This document shows, piece by piece, positions 21,578 through 30,702 of a stretch of 64,000 nt of DNA. How positions within the stretch are numbered: position 1 is the first letter of the stretch; each line of letters opens with the position of its first letter. Where the stretch lies: contig CP013099.1 in assembly GCA_001447805.1 (NCBI GenBank), positions 3,331,181 through 3,395,180 on the forward strand. The letters are read 5' to 3'. The position numbers and the translations under genes are program-made. The notes below the pieces were generated by a model, which was not told where the DNA came from, made no database searches, and saw only the letters and a list, made by a program, of their open reading frames with translations. The DNA comes from Candidatus Tenderia electrophaga (lineage in GTDB: Bacteria > Pseudomonadota > Gammaproteobacteria > Tenderiales > Tenderiaceae).

Positions 21578-23089
21578 TTAATGCCTGTCGCGATCCAGGC
21601 GGCGGTAGGAGATCGCCTCGCTTAAATGGGCCGTGCCAATGGCCTCACTCCCGTCCAGATCGGCAATGCTGCGCGCCACCCGCAGGATGCGATGGCTGGC
21701 TCGCGCCGACAAGCCCAGGCGTTCCGTGGCCTGTTCCAATAGACCCCGATTGTCGGCACTTAGCCGGCAATACTGATCGATTTCGCGGCTGCCGAGGCGG
21801 TGATTGGCCTTGCCGGCACGTTGCTGTTGAAGCGCGCGGGCCTGTTCCACCCGCCTGCGCACCGTGGCGCTGTCCTCGCTGTCTCCGGCGCGGTCGCTGT
21901 AGAGCATCTCCCTGGGCAGGGGCGGCACCTCGATGTGCATGTCGATGCGGTCCAGGATCGGACCCGAGATGCGGGCGCGATAACGCTGCACCTGATCGGC
22001 AGTGCAGCGGCAACGACCGCCGGCATCGCCCAGATAGCCGCAGGGGCAGGGGTTCATGGCGGCGATGAGCTGAAACCGGGCCGGGAACTCGGCCTGTCGT
22101 GCCGCTCTGGAGATGGTCACCTTGCCCGATTCCAGCGGCTCGCGCAGCACTTCCAGCACGCGCCGGTCGTACTCGGGCAATTCATCCAGAAACATCACCC
22201 CGTTGTGGGCCAGGGAGATCTCCCCCGGGCGCGGGTTGCCGCCGCCGCCCACCAGGGCCACGCCCGAGGCGGTATGGTGCGGGGCACGGAAGGGGCGCTG
22301 TCTCCAGTTGGCGGGGTCGAAGCCGCCCTGGCTGATGGACTGGATGGCGGCCGTCTCCAAGGCCTCCTGCTCGGTCATGGTGGGCAGGAGGCCGGGCAGG
22401 CGGCTGGCGAGCATGGTCTTGCCGGTGCCGGGCGGTCCCATCATGAGCAGGGAGTGGCCGCCGGCAGCGGCGATCTCCAAGGCACGCTTGGCGTGGTGCT
22501 GACCGCGCACATCGCTGATGTCGGCATGCTGCGTCGGCTGGGCGGGCACGTCGACGCGTGGCAGCGGCGCCAACACCTCGTTGCCGTTGAGATGGGCGCA
22601 GACCTTCAGCAGATGATCGGTGGCCAGGATAATGGTGTCGCCCGCCAGGGTGGCCTCGGCGCCGTTGTCCGCGGGCAGCAGCAGCGCCCGTCCGGCGCGG
22701 CCGCAATGGGCCGCCACCGGCAACACGCCGCGAATGGCGCGCAGTTCGCCGCTCAGCGCCAGTTCACCGACGAATTCGTAATCGCTGAGTCTGTCCTTGG
22801 GGATCTGGCCGGAAGCCGCCAGGATGCCCAAGGCGATGGGCAGATCGAAACGGCCGCCCTCCTTGGGCAGGTCGGCGGGCGCCAGGTTGATGGTGATGCG
22901 GCGGGCGGGGAAGTCGAACTGGCTGGTGAGCAGGGCGCCGCGCACCCGGTCCTTGCTCTCCTTCACCGCCGCCTCGGGCAGGCCGACGATGTTCAGACTG
23001 GGCAGGCCGTTGGCCAGATGCACTTCCACCGTCACTAATGGCGCATCGATGCCGGCACCGGCACGGCTGTAGACAACGGCAAGCGACAT
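21578..23089 (-). CDS. comM: ComM/YifB-family Mg-chelatase-like AAA+ ATPase
   Basis: ComM is the hexameric helicase that promotes branch migration during natural transformation. The 503-residue product has the N-terminal Lon-protease-like domain (LPEAAVKESKDRVRGAL), the Walker A GPPGTGKTMLASRLPGLLP, Walker B/H2-insert region MFLDELPEYDRRVLEVLREPLE, and the C-terminal SARASHRILRVARSIADL signature. It is convergent with the GGDEF-EAL gene. Other competence genes are not in the window. Confidence 0.96.
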   Translation of the reverse strand: MSLAVVYSRAGAGIDAPLVTVEVHLANGLPSLNIVGLPEAAVKESKDRVRGALLTSQFDFPARRITINLAPADLPKEGGRFDLPIALGILAASGQIPKDRLSDYEFVGELALSGELRAIRGVLPVAAHCGRAGRALLLPADNGAEATLAGDTIILATDHLLKVCAHLNGNEVLAPLPRVDVPAQPTQHADISDVRGQHHAKRALEIAAAGGHSLLMMGPPGTGKTMLASRLPGLLPTMTEQEALETAAIQSISQGGFDPANWRQRPFRAPHHTASGVALVGGGGNPRPGEISLAHNGVMFLDELPEYDRRVLEVLREPLESGKVTISRAARQAEFPARFQLIAAMNPCPCGYLGDAGGRCRCTADQVQRYRARISGPILDRIDMHIEVPPLPREMLYSDRAGDSEDSATVRRRVEQARALQQQRAGKANHRLGSREIDQYCRLSADNRGLLEQATERLGLSARASHRILRVARSIADLDGSEAIGTAHLSEAISYRRLDRDRH

Positions 23090-23163
23090 TGACCCCCCCT
23101 TCAGATAGGCCGGTTTATCAAGGCTCGATTATGGCCAAGCGCTGTCGCACTGGCAAACCGTGG

Positions 23164-23430
23164 TTACAGGCTGTTGGATTGGTCTTCCTTGAGCTGTTGT
23201 TCCAGGTGTTCCACTTGATTCTGCAGGGCGTCCAATTTGGCGCGGGTGCGCGCCAGCAGGGCCGATTGCACCTCGAATTCCTCGCGCGTCACCAAGTCCA
23301 GCTTGTTGAAGGTGGATTGCAGGGTGGCGTGGAAGTTTTTCTCCAGATCCTGCTGCAGTTCGCGCACCCCGGCAGGGACTGAGTTGGCCAGCTTCTTGGC
23401 CATGTCGTCGAGCATTTTCGGGTCGATCAT
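23164..23430 (-). CDS. ubiK: Ubiquinone biosynthesis accessory factor UbiK
   Basis: The 88-residue product matches the YqiC/UbiK (BMFP) family: MIDPKMLDDMAKKLANSVP at the N-terminus, then a helical region and a C-terminal coiled coil ending LEQQLKEDQSNSL. UbiK assists ubiquinone synthesis with UbiJ and binds membranes. ATG 23430 is preferred because the conserved domain starts there; longer in-frame starts extend into the glnK control region. Confidence 0.9.
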   Translation of the reverse strand: MIDPKMLDDMAKKLANSVPAGVRELQQDLEKNFHATLQSTFNKLDLVTREEFEVQSALLARTRAKLDALQNQVEHLEQQLKEDQSNSL

Positions 23431-23501
23431 GTCGCGTTCCTCGCTTGAAAGTAGCCCTAAGTGTACGTCAAAACCGTGCCTCGCTACATGCCCCAAAATG
23501 G

Positions 23502-23518
23502 CGCACCAGGGTGGTGCG
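23502..23518 (+). promoter_or_regulatory. NtrC binding site upstream of glnK-amtB
   Basis: CGCACC-AGGGT-GGTGCG matches the NtrC palindrome TGCACC-N5-GGTGCA (GCAC-N7-GTGC core exact). It is centred about 129 bases before the predicted sigma-54 start site. A weaker site, CGCACT-N5-GGTTCG, lies at 23553-23569, 51 bases (about five helical turns) downstream. Confidence 0.75.
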
Positions 23519-23611
23519 TCAGCCGTCTGCGCCTTGTTCGAATTGGTGCGCGCGCACTGGGCAGGTTCGCGTTCTGTTTTATAAGCAAATGAAATGCAAT
23601 GACTTTCAAGA

Positions 23612-23628
23612 TTGGCACGGCATGTGCT
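23612..23628 (+). promoter_or_regulatory. Sigma-54 promoter of glnK-amtB
   Basis: TTGGCACGGCATGTGCT matches the -24/-12 consensus with GG (23614-23615) and GC (23626-23627) separated by the obligatory ten bases. The predicted start is near 23639, giving a leader of about 75 bases to glnK. Together with the NtrC sites this indicates nitrogen-limitation control. Confidence 0.8.
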
Positions 23629-23689
23629 CAAGGCCTTACACAGCTGAAAGATGAACGCAGGTGTTTGGGCTTGTAAGGCTCCAATGTGA

Positions 23690-24052
<363 letters not shown>

Positions 24053-24077
24053 TAAAGCAATCTGGAGGTTATGAAAG

Positions 24078-25346
24078 ATGGAAAATAATATTTTTCAACT
24101 GCAATACGCCATGGACACCTTTTACTTTTTGGTGTGTGGCGCCTTGGTCATGTGGATGGCGGCTGGCTTCGCCATGCTGGAGGCGGGTATGGTGCGCTCC
24201 AAGAACACCACTGAGATCCTCACCAAAAATATCGCGCTGTTCGCCATTGCCTGCACCATGTACCTGATCTGCGGTTATCAGATCATGTACGGCGGTGGCT
24301 GGTTCCTGTCCGGCATTGCCGGCGGTGACTCACTGGTGGCCGATGCCCTGTCGGCATCCGCCGAGGAAGGCTTTGAAGGCGGTTCGGTGTATTCCGGCGC
24401 GTCCGACTTCTTCTTTCAGGTGGTGTTCGTCGCCACCGCCATGTCCATCGTCTCCGGTGCCGTGGCCGAGCGCATGAAGCTGTGGGCCTTTCTGGCCTTT
24501 GCTGTGGTCATGACCGCCTTCATCTATCCCATGGAAGGTGCCTGGACCTGGGGCGGCAGCGAAGTCTTCGGTATGTACAACCTGGGTGACCTGGGCTTCT
24601 CCGACTTCGCCGGCTCGGGCATTGTGCATATGGCCGGCGCGGCCGCGGCCCTGGCCGGTGTGCTGGTGCTGGGTGCCCGTAAAGGCAAGTACGGTCCCGA
24701 CGGTCAGATCAACGCCATTCCCGGTACCAACATGCCGCTGGTGACGCTGGGCACCTTCATCCTGTGGATGGGCTGGTTCGGCTTCAACGGTGGGTCTGTA
24801 CTGAAGCTGGGCGATATCGCCAATGCCAATTCCGTCGCCATGGTGTTCCTCAATACCAATGCGGCGGCGGCCGGTGGTGTCATCGCTGCGCTGATCCTCG
24901 CCCGCCTCATGTTCGGCAAGGCCGATCTGACCATGGCCTGCAACGGCGCCTTGGCCGGTCTGGTGGCCATCACCGCCGAGCCGTCGACCCCCAGCCCGTT
25001 AATGGCGACCATCATCGGTGCCATCGGCGGCCTGATCGTGGTCTTCGCCATCGTGGGTCTGGATAAGATCAAGATCGACGATCCGGTCGGTGCCATTTCC
25101 GTGCATGGTGTGGTGGGCATCTGGGGGCTGTTGGCGGTTCCGTTGACCAATGACGGTGCCAGCTTCAGCGGCCAGATCATCGGTGGCCTCACCATCTTCG
25201 TCTGGGTCTTCGTCGTCAGCCTGATTGTCTGGCTTGGCCTCAAGGCGATCATGGGCGTGCGCGTCTCGGAAGAGGTGGAGTACGACGGCGTCGACGTTGC
25301 CGAGTGTGGCCTGGAGGCCTATCCGGAGTTCACCACGGGCAAGTAA
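24078..25346 (+). CDS. amtB: Ammonium transporter AmtB
   Basis: AmtB is the trimeric ammonium channel. The 422-residue protein has about eleven membrane helices. Family signatures include FAMLEAGMVRSKNTTEIL, DFAGSGIVHMAGAAAALAG (first pore histidine region) and DDPVGAISVHGVVGIWG (second). It is co-transcribed with glnK, whose product blocks the channel when nitrogen is sufficient. A strong terminator follows. Confidence 0.97.
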   Translation: MENNIFQLQYAMDTFYFLVCGALVMWMAAGFAMLEAGMVRSKNTTEILTKNIALFAIACTMYLICGYQIMYGGGWFLSGIAGGDSLVADALSASAEEGFEGGSVYSGASDFFFQVVFVATAMSIVSGAVAERMKLWAFLAFAVVMTAFIYPMEGAWTWGGSEVFGMYNLGDLGFSDFAGSGIVHMAGAAAALAGVLVLGARKGKYGPDGQINAIPGTNMPLVTLGTFILWMGWFGFNGGSVLKLGDIANANSVAMVFLNTNAAAAGGVIAALILARLMFGKADLTMACNGALAGLVAITAEPSTPSPLMATIIGAIGGLIVVFAIVGLDKIKIDDPVGAISVHGVVGIWGLLAVPLTNDGASFSGQIIGGLTIFVWVFVVSLIVWLGLKAIMGVRVSEEVEYDGVDVAECGLEAYPEFTTGK

Positions 25347-25372
25347 CACCAACCTCCCTAAAGCTGGTGTGG

Positions 25373-25403
25373 CGCCCGGGTGTAAAAACCCGGGCGTTTT
25401 TTT
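25373..25403 (+). terminator. Rho-independent terminator after amtB
   Basis: CGCCCGGGT (25373-25381) pairs with ACCCGGGCG (25388-25396), followed by seven T. It isolates glnK-amtB from the ABC transporter genes. Confidence 0.92.
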
Positions 25404-25440
25404 GTGTAAGCTAGACGGCAAACACAAGAAGATAGCCGCA

Positions 25441-26046
25441 TTGCCCCGACTGAGACTGCAACAACTGACCTGTAAGCGACTGGAGTCGCTCGACCTCGAT
25501 ATCGGTGCGGCGCAGATCGTCTGCCTCTCCGGCGCCTCGGGCTCGGGCAAATCCACCTTACTGCGCGCCATTGCCGATCTCGATCCTCATCAAGGTCAGG
25601 TCTGGCTCGACGACCGGGAACAAAACAGCGTAGCGCCGCCCCAGTGGCGCAGTTGGATCGGTATGCTGGCGGCGGAAAGTCTGTGGTGGTTTGACAGTGT
25701 CAAGCCTCACTTCGCCAGGTTGGAGCAGGAATGGTTGGAGATGCTCGGCTTCGAATTGCGTGTGCTGGACTGGCAAGTGAGTCGCCTGTCCAGCGGCGAA
25801 CGCCAGCGCTTGGCCCTGTTGCGCCTGCTCTCCCATACCCCCAGGGCGCTGCTGTTGGACGAGCCCAGCGCCAACCTCGACGCCGAGAACACTAAACGCA
25901 TCGAAGCCTTGATCCAACACTATGCTGATTATTACCAGGCGCCGGTACTGTGGATCAGTCATGATGCCGACCAGATTGCGCGTGTCGCGCAACGCCATTA
26001 TCGACTCGAAGCCGGGCGCCTGGTGCGCCAGGAGATGTCGCTATGA
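25441..26046 (+). CDS. fetA: FetA-like ABC transporter ATP-binding protein
   Basis: The 201-residue ATPase shows Walker A SGASGSGKSTLLRAI, signature LSSGERQRLALLRLL, Walker B ALLLDEPSANLD and the switch His (WISHDAD). Together with the downstream permease it matches E. coli FetA-FetB (YbbL-YbbM), implicated in iron export and oxidative stress resistance. No ATG is available; TTG 25441 is the best in-frame start after the terminator, with only a weak AGAAG upstream. Its stop overlaps the next ATG (ATGA). Confidence 0.85.
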   Translation: MPRLRLQQLTCKRLESLDLDIGAAQIVCLSGASGSGKSTLLRAIADLDPHQGQVWLDDREQNSVAPPQWRSWIGMLAAESLWWFDSVKPHFARLEQEWLEMLGFELRVLDWQVSRLSSGERQRLALLRLLSHTPRALLLDEPSANLDAENTKRIEALIQHYADYYQAPVLWISHDADQIARVAQRHYRLEAGRLVRQEMSL

Positions 26047-26843
26047 CCATGATCACTTTGTCGTGGTGGGACGTGGCCATCGCTGCGTTGTTGGTACTGC
26101 TGTTGGCCGGACTGTCGGTCTGGCAGCGCTTGGCCTTGCACAAACAGATTCTCATTGCCGGCGTGCGCACCGTTGTGCAACTGGCGCTGGTGGGCTTGAT
26201 CCTTGAGCTGATCTTCGCCGATGCGCGCTTGCTGTGGGTGGTGCTCATGGCCGTAGTTATGCTTGCTGTGGCCGGTTATGAAACCATGGCGCGGCAAACG
26301 CGCCGTCTCGGCGGCGGCTGGGCCTACGGCATCGGCACCGTATCCTTGTTCACCTCATCGTTCACCGTGGCGCTGTTCGCCCTATTGGTGATCATCGGCA
26401 ACGAACCCTGGTATCAGCCCCAGTACGCCATCCCGCTGCTGGGCATGATGCTGGGCAACACCATGAACGGTATCGCCCTGAGCCTGGACAGGTTGATGAG
26501 CATGGCCTGGCAGCAGCGCGCGGTGATCGAGCAACGTCTCATGCTCGGCCAGCATTGGCAGGAGGCCATCAGCGAACTGCGTGTAGAGGCCATGCGCGCC
26601 GGGATGATTCCCACCATTAACGCCATGGCGGCGGTGGGCGTGGTGAGTTTGCCGGGTATGATGACCGGGCAGATACTCTCGGGCACTGCGCCCATCGAGG
26701 CGGTGAAATATCAGATCATGATCATGTTTATGGTGGCGGCAGGGGCCGGATTCGGCACGGTGGTGGCCTTGCACTTGGGCGCCAGGCGCCTGTTTGACGA
26801 GCGCCAGCGCTTGCGCTTGGAGCGCCTGCATGCGGTTAAATAA
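26043..26843 (+). CDS. fetB: FetB-like ABC transporter permease (UPF0014)
   Basis: The 266-residue integral membrane protein has about seven helices and typical UPF0014 motifs: AGVRTVVQLALVGLIL, PLLGMMLGNTMNGIALSLDRL and the conserved SLPGMMTGQILSGTAPIEAVKYQ. It pairs with the preceding ATPase, overlapping it by four bases. Metal (iron) export is known for the E. coli homologue and inferred here. Confidence 0.9.
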   Translation: MTMITLSWWDVAIAALLVLLLAGLSVWQRLALHKQILIAGVRTVVQLALVGLILELIFADARLLWVVLMAVVMLAVAGYETMARQTRRLGGGWAYGIGTVSLFTSSFTVALFALLVIIGNEPWYQPQYAIPLLGMMLGNTMNGIALSLDRLMSMAWQQRAVIEQRLMLGQHWQEAISELRVEAMRAGMIPTINAMAAVGVVSLPGMMTGQILSGTAPIEAVKYQIMIMFMVAAGAGFGTVVALHLGARRLFDERQRLRLERLHAVK

Positions 26844-26904
26844 TATAGCTTGCCGTATACTCACTGCCGCTTAAGACAGCAGCCCTATATATGGAATCAA
26901 TACA

Positions 26905-27888
26905 ATGAAATATATCGAAGTGATCGCCGACGACGGCAGTTCGGCCACCGTCGCGGCGATCGCCGCCAAGGTCAAGGCGCTGGACTTTCGTTTCGGCATG
27001 CGCGATGACGCCGGCATGCGCCAGATGCGCATGTTGGTGAGTGATAACCAACTGCAGGCGGCCTTGGACACCCTGCAGAATGTCCTGGGGGCCCAGCCCA
27101 GCGCCCGCATCGTGGTGTTGCCGGTGGAGACATCCCTGCCCAAGGCGGATGAAAGCGAGCGCAAGCAGGCGCGTTCGGCCACGGCGGCGCGCGAATCACT
27201 CTATGAGCAGGTGGAGAAGAACGGACGCCTGGATAGTAATTATCTGATATTGGTAGGGCTGTCCACCATCGTCGCCGCCATCGGCCTGATCGAAAACAAT
27301 ATCGCGGTGGTGATCGGCGCCATGGTGATCGCCCCCCTGCTGGGGCCCAACCTGGCATTGAGCCTTGGCACCGCCCTGGGCGATGTGGCCTTGATGCGCA
27401 AGTCGGCGAAGACCCTGTTTGCCGGTGTGCTGTTGGCAGTGGCACTGGCGGCGTTGTTGGGCGCGTTCTGGCCCGGTGATCTGAGCAGTCCTGAGCTCAC
27501 CTTGCGCACTGTGGCCGAGTACGACTCCATTGTTCTGGCACTGGCCTCCGGTGCGGCGGCGGCCCTTTCACTGACCACGGGGCTGTCGAGCGTCTTGGTC
27601 GGGGTGATGGTGGCCGTGGCGCTGTTGCCGCCGGCGGCAACGCTGGGCTTGATGCTGGGGGCGGGCAATACGACCCCGGCCATGGGGGCGGCGCTGCTGC
27701 TGGCCGTGAATATTGTCTGCGTCAATCTGTCGAGTAAATTGGTGTTCTTTCTCAAGGGTATCCGTCCGCGCACCTGGTTGGAGAAGGAGACCGCCACGCG
27801 GGCCATGCGCGTCTATATTCTGGGATGGCTGGTGACCCTGGCGGTATTGATTGTCATTATCTACGTCCAGGGCAGTTTGCCGGTCTGA
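26905..27888 (+). CDS. DUF389 (TIGR00341-like) membrane protein
   Basis: The 327-residue protein has a cytoplasmic N-terminal domain of about 100 residues (KYIEVIADDGSSATVAAIA) followed by six or so membrane helices. The family signature is visible as LSTIVAAIGLIENNIAVVIGAMVIAPLLGPNLA and ATLGLMLGAGN. The function of the family is not established. The gene stands 61 bases after fetB on the same strand. Confidence 0.85.
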   Translation: MKYIEVIADDGSSATVAAIAAKVKALDFRFGMRDDAGMRQMRMLVSDNQLQAALDTLQNVLGAQPSARIVVLPVETSLPKADESERKQARSATAARESLYEQVEKNGRLDSNYLILVGLSTIVAAIGLIENNIAVVIGAMVIAPLLGPNLALSLGTALGDVALMRKSAKTLFAGVLLAVALAALLGAFWPGDLSSPELTLRTVAEYDSIVLALASGAAAALSLTTGLSSVLVGVMVAVALLPPAATLGLMLGAGNTTPAMGAALLLAVNIVCVNLSSKLVFFLKGIRPRTWLEKETATRAMRVYILGWLVTLAVLIVIIYVQGSLPV

Positions 27889-27945
27889 GTAGGCGCACCA
27901 TCAACGCTGTATCGTGGTAGCGCCTCCATGGACTATGCTCTAACT

Positions 27946-28299
27946 ATGCTCACAGCAAGCCAAAAAGCGCACTATCGGCAACGTCTCCTGACCCTCTTGG
28001 ATGAGCTGTCGCAACAGGATGAAAACGCCAAAGAGTCATCCCGGACCGTGGAGCTGGACCAGACCCGTGTCGGGCGCCTGTCGCGCATGGACGCCATGCA
28101 GGCCCAGGCCATGTCGCAAGCCTCTGAGCGGCGCCGCCAACAGCAGGTGCGAAAAATCAAAATGGCCTTGCAACGGCTCGCAGCTGACGACTACGGTGAA
28201 TGCCTGGAATGCGGCGCAGCCATCGATCCCAAACGCCTGGAATTCGACCCCGCCACGCCCCTGTGTATCCAATGCGCCGGCAAGGCGGACCCATCCTGA
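27946..28299 (+). CDS. TraR/DksA-type zinc finger protein
   Basis: The product (117 residues from ATG 27946, 123 from ATG 27928) has an N-terminal coiled coil with DELSQQDENAKESSRTVELD and a C-terminal C4 zinc finger (CLECG ... CIQC). It resembles the short DksA-like or TraR-like RNA polymerase secondary-channel factors and lacks the full DksA length. It probably modulates transcription initiation. The neighbours (DUF389, nnrS) do not define its regulon. Confidence 0.85.
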   Translation: MLTASQKAHYRQRLLTLLDELSQQDENAKESSRTVELDQTRVGRLSRMDAMQAQAMSQASERRRQQQVRKIKMALQRLAADDYGECLECGAAIDPKRLEFDPATPLCIQCAGKADPS

Positions 28300-28320
28300 C
28301 GCAGTGCTGGGTGATCGGCC

Positions 28321-29517
28321 ATGATTGACATCGACGATCCAAAACAAGGTGGACGGTTTGCCCTGTTCAATCTGGGGTTTCGGCCCTTTTTCCTCGGTGC
28401 GGCCGGCTATGCCGTGGTATCGGTGGCCGTGTGGATGGTGATCTATCTCACGGACTGGAGCGTTCAACCCTATGGCCTGCCGGCCAGCATGTGGCATGCC
28501 CATGAAATGATTTTCGGCTATGCCATGGCCGTGATCGCCGGCTTCCTGCTGACGGCGGTGCGCAACTGGACCAACATCCCGACCCTGAACGGCACGCCAC
28601 TGCTGTTGTTGTGTCTGCTCTGGTTGGTCGGCCGCATTGTACCGTTCTTGTCTGATGTCTTGCTGATCGGTGTGGTGGCGCTGGCCGATTGCTTATTCAC
28701 CCTGCTGTTGATCTTCGCGCTGAGCGTGCCCATTGTGAAGGCCAGGACATGGAACAACCTCGCCATTATCTCCGTCCTCGCGCTCATGCTGCTGGCCCAA
28801 CTGTCGTTTTATCTGGGGGTAGCCGGCGTGGTGGAGGGGGGTGTCTATTACGGTCTCTATTCCGGCCTGTATCTGATTGTGGCGCTGATCTTTATTATGG
28901 GGCGCCGGGTGATCCCCTTCTTTATCGAAAAGGGCGTGGGGTATGCGGTACAACTTACCAATCGCCGGTGGTTGGATGTCGCCTCCCTGGTGTTGTTCCT
29001 GTGCTTCTGGGTGAGTGATCTGCTCTGGCCCAACGCGCCGGTGGCGGCCGCACTGGCGGCGCTATTGTTCGTCCTGCACGCGCTGCGCTTGGCCGGTTGG
29101 CATACGTCGGGCATATGGGGTAAACCGCTGTTGTGGGTGTTGTATCTTGCTTACGCCTGGATGGTGCTGGCCTTTGCACTCAAGGCGGCCGTCTACATTT
29201 TTGATTTTTCGGCATCGCTTGCCCTGCATGCCTTTGCCTATGGCGGGATCGGCATGATGACCATGGGGATGATGGCGCGCGTTTCACTGGGACACACCGG
29301 CCGCAATATCGCCGCACCGCCCCCCTGGTTGGCCTGGGCTTTTGCGCTGCTGTTTATCGGTGCGCTGGTGCGAGTGATACTGCCCTTGCTCGACCCATCG
29401 CACTATGCCTGGTGGATCGGTCTGTCGCAGGGCCTATGGCTGGCGGCGTTTGCCCTCTTTTTCGTTATCTATTTGCCGATTCTGACACGGCCGCGGATAG
29501 ACGGCCGTGTCGGCTAG
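28321..29517 (+). CDS. nnrS: NnrS family haem-copper membrane protein
   Basis: The 398-residue protein is predicted to have about twelve membrane helices. It begins with the conserved FNLGFRPFFLGAA and PYGLPASMWHAHEMIFGYA, and has further conserved histidine regions (HAFAYGGIGMMTMGMMARVSLGHTGR). NnrS proteins accompany denitrification genes and help cells resist NO. Its regulatory region shows no clear NsrR or FNR box. It fits functionally with the nirK operon at 57319-60505. Confidence 0.93.
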   Translation: MIDIDDPKQGGRFALFNLGFRPFFLGAAGYAVVSVAVWMVIYLTDWSVQPYGLPASMWHAHEMIFGYAMAVIAGFLLTAVRNWTNIPTLNGTPLLLLCLLWLVGRIVPFLSDVLLIGVVALADCLFTLLLIFALSVPIVKARTWNNLAIISVLALMLLAQLSFYLGVAGVVEGGVYYGLYSGLYLIVALIFIMGRRVIPFFIEKGVGYAVQLTNRRWLDVASLVLFLCFWVSDLLWPNAPVAAALAALLFVLHALRLAGWHTSGIWGKPLLWVLYLAYAWMVLAFALKAAVYIFDFSASLALHAFAYGGIGMMTMGMMARVSLGHTGRNIAAPPPWLAWAFALLFIGALVRVILPLLDPSHYAWWIGLSQGLWLAAFALFFVIYLPILTRPRIDGRVG

Positions 29518-29523
29518 CCTGCC

Positions 29524-29817
29524 TTACACCGAGATTTGTGTTGGCAGCGTCAGCGTATGGAGGCGGTTCAAATCGGATTTGAGCAGACACAGCTTTGCGC
29601 CGCGGTTTAGTTTTTTGATCTCGGCCTCGCGTTGACTGGCCGAGCTGCGGTCATGGCCGTTTTCAATGTAGACCAGCTGTTTAGGCGCGCGCCCGCGAAA
29701 ATATTTCGCACCTTGCTGCGCGGCATGTTGTTGCATGCGGCGCTCGATATTATTGGTGATGCCGGTGTACAACGTGCCGTCGCTGCAGAGAATGATGTAG
29801 ACCAACCAATCCGCCAT
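29524..29817 (-). CDS. GIY-YIG endonuclease-domain protein (YhbQ-like)
   Basis: The 97-residue product is a stand-alone GIY-YIG domain: VYIILCSDGTLYTGITNNIERRMQQH contains the VYI/TGI motif and the catalytic Arg, and the conserved Glu region is SQREAEIKKLNR. ATG 29817 is chosen because the domain begins immediately; a longer ORF to 29880 overlaps the upstream DsbA-like gene. Substrates of this UPF0213-type family are largely unknown. Confidence 0.88.
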   Translation of the reverse strand: MADWLVYIILCSDGTLYTGITNNIERRMQQHAAQQGAKYFRGRAPKQLVYIENGHDRSSASQREAEIKKLNRGAKLCLLKSDLNRLHTLTLPTQISV

Positions 29818-29830
29818 TAAGCCGCCCTGA

Positions 29831-30535
29831 TTAGCACCAGCTGGCCTGGGCCGCGGGTTGATGCAGCACTTCCTGGACATTGGCGGCGATCACCTTGTAT
29901 CCCACATTGCCATAAAGCTTTTGTCGCCCTTCGTTGAGCACATAGGTGGGACTGCCGCCCACGCCGTATTCTTTGCACAGTTCGATATCGCGGCACAGGG
30001 CGGCCATGGCGCTGCCGTCCTGCAGCAATGCCGTGATCCTGTCGGTGGGCAGCCCCATCTCCTCGGCCAGCGCCAGCTGACATTCCCGTCGCGAGATGTT
30101 GCGATTGTCGCGAAAGAAGGCTTGCCTCAGGCGCCAAGCGGTCTCTTCGAATAGGCTGTGACCGTCAAATTCAGCCCGGGCCTGCGAATCGATCTCGCCG
30201 TTTTGTTCCAATACCTGGACGGCCTTGAGAAACAGATGGGCATTAGCGGACGACTTGGGGATGTCGCCCCGCCAAACATCGCCGTTGATGCGCACGTGTT
30301 CGAATTTTTCACAAACTTCAAGCACGTGTTCACCGAAGCCGGCATACCCGCCCCGGTCGTGCCAGCCCTCGCCGATGCGTTTTTCCGTCACCGCAAACAG
30401 GGGAATGAAGTGGTAATGCAGGTGCACCTGCTGGCCGAACTTGCGCTGCAGTTCGTCCACCCGAATCTGAGCCACATAGGCCCACACGCACAACACATCG
30501 GAAAAATGGTCAATAACAACCGCTCTGGTGCTCAT
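29831..30535 (-). CDS. DsbA-family thioredoxin-fold protein with degenerate CXXC
   Basis: The 234-residue protein has the DsbA-like fold of the FrnE/HCCA isomerase type: the active-site position reads HFSDVLCVWAY, the cis-proline region is GVGGSPTYVLNEGRQKLYGNVGY, and a helical insertion lies between. Only one cysteine (CVWA) remains of the CXXC pair, so classical disulfide exchange is unlikely. No signal peptide is present, hence it is cytoplasmic. A glutathione-dependent isomerase or transferase role is possible. Confidence 0.82.
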   Translation of the reverse strand: MSTRAVVIDHFSDVLCVWAYVAQIRVDELQRKFGQQVHLHYHFIPLFAVTEKRIGEGWHDRGGYAGFGEHVLEVCEKFEHVRINGDVWRGDIPKSSANAHLFLKAVQVLEQNGEIDSQARAEFDGHSLFEETAWRLRQAFFRDNRNISRRECQLALAEEMGLPTDRITALLQDGSAMAALCRDIELCKEYGVGGSPTYVLNEGRQKLYGNVGYKVIAANVQEVLHQPAAQASWC

Positions 30536-30702
30536 GAAAGACTCCCTGGCGCGTATTGATTCCCGCCCGCGCTGCGGATGAAGGGCCGCCGGCCGTCCTG
30601 CGGCGGGCGTTTGTTTCGATTAACCCGGCAATGTTGAAGGCCAAATTGATACCTTAGCAGCTGCATAGCGACGGTTAAACTCAAGCGCAGGCCTGGCCGT
30701 GG

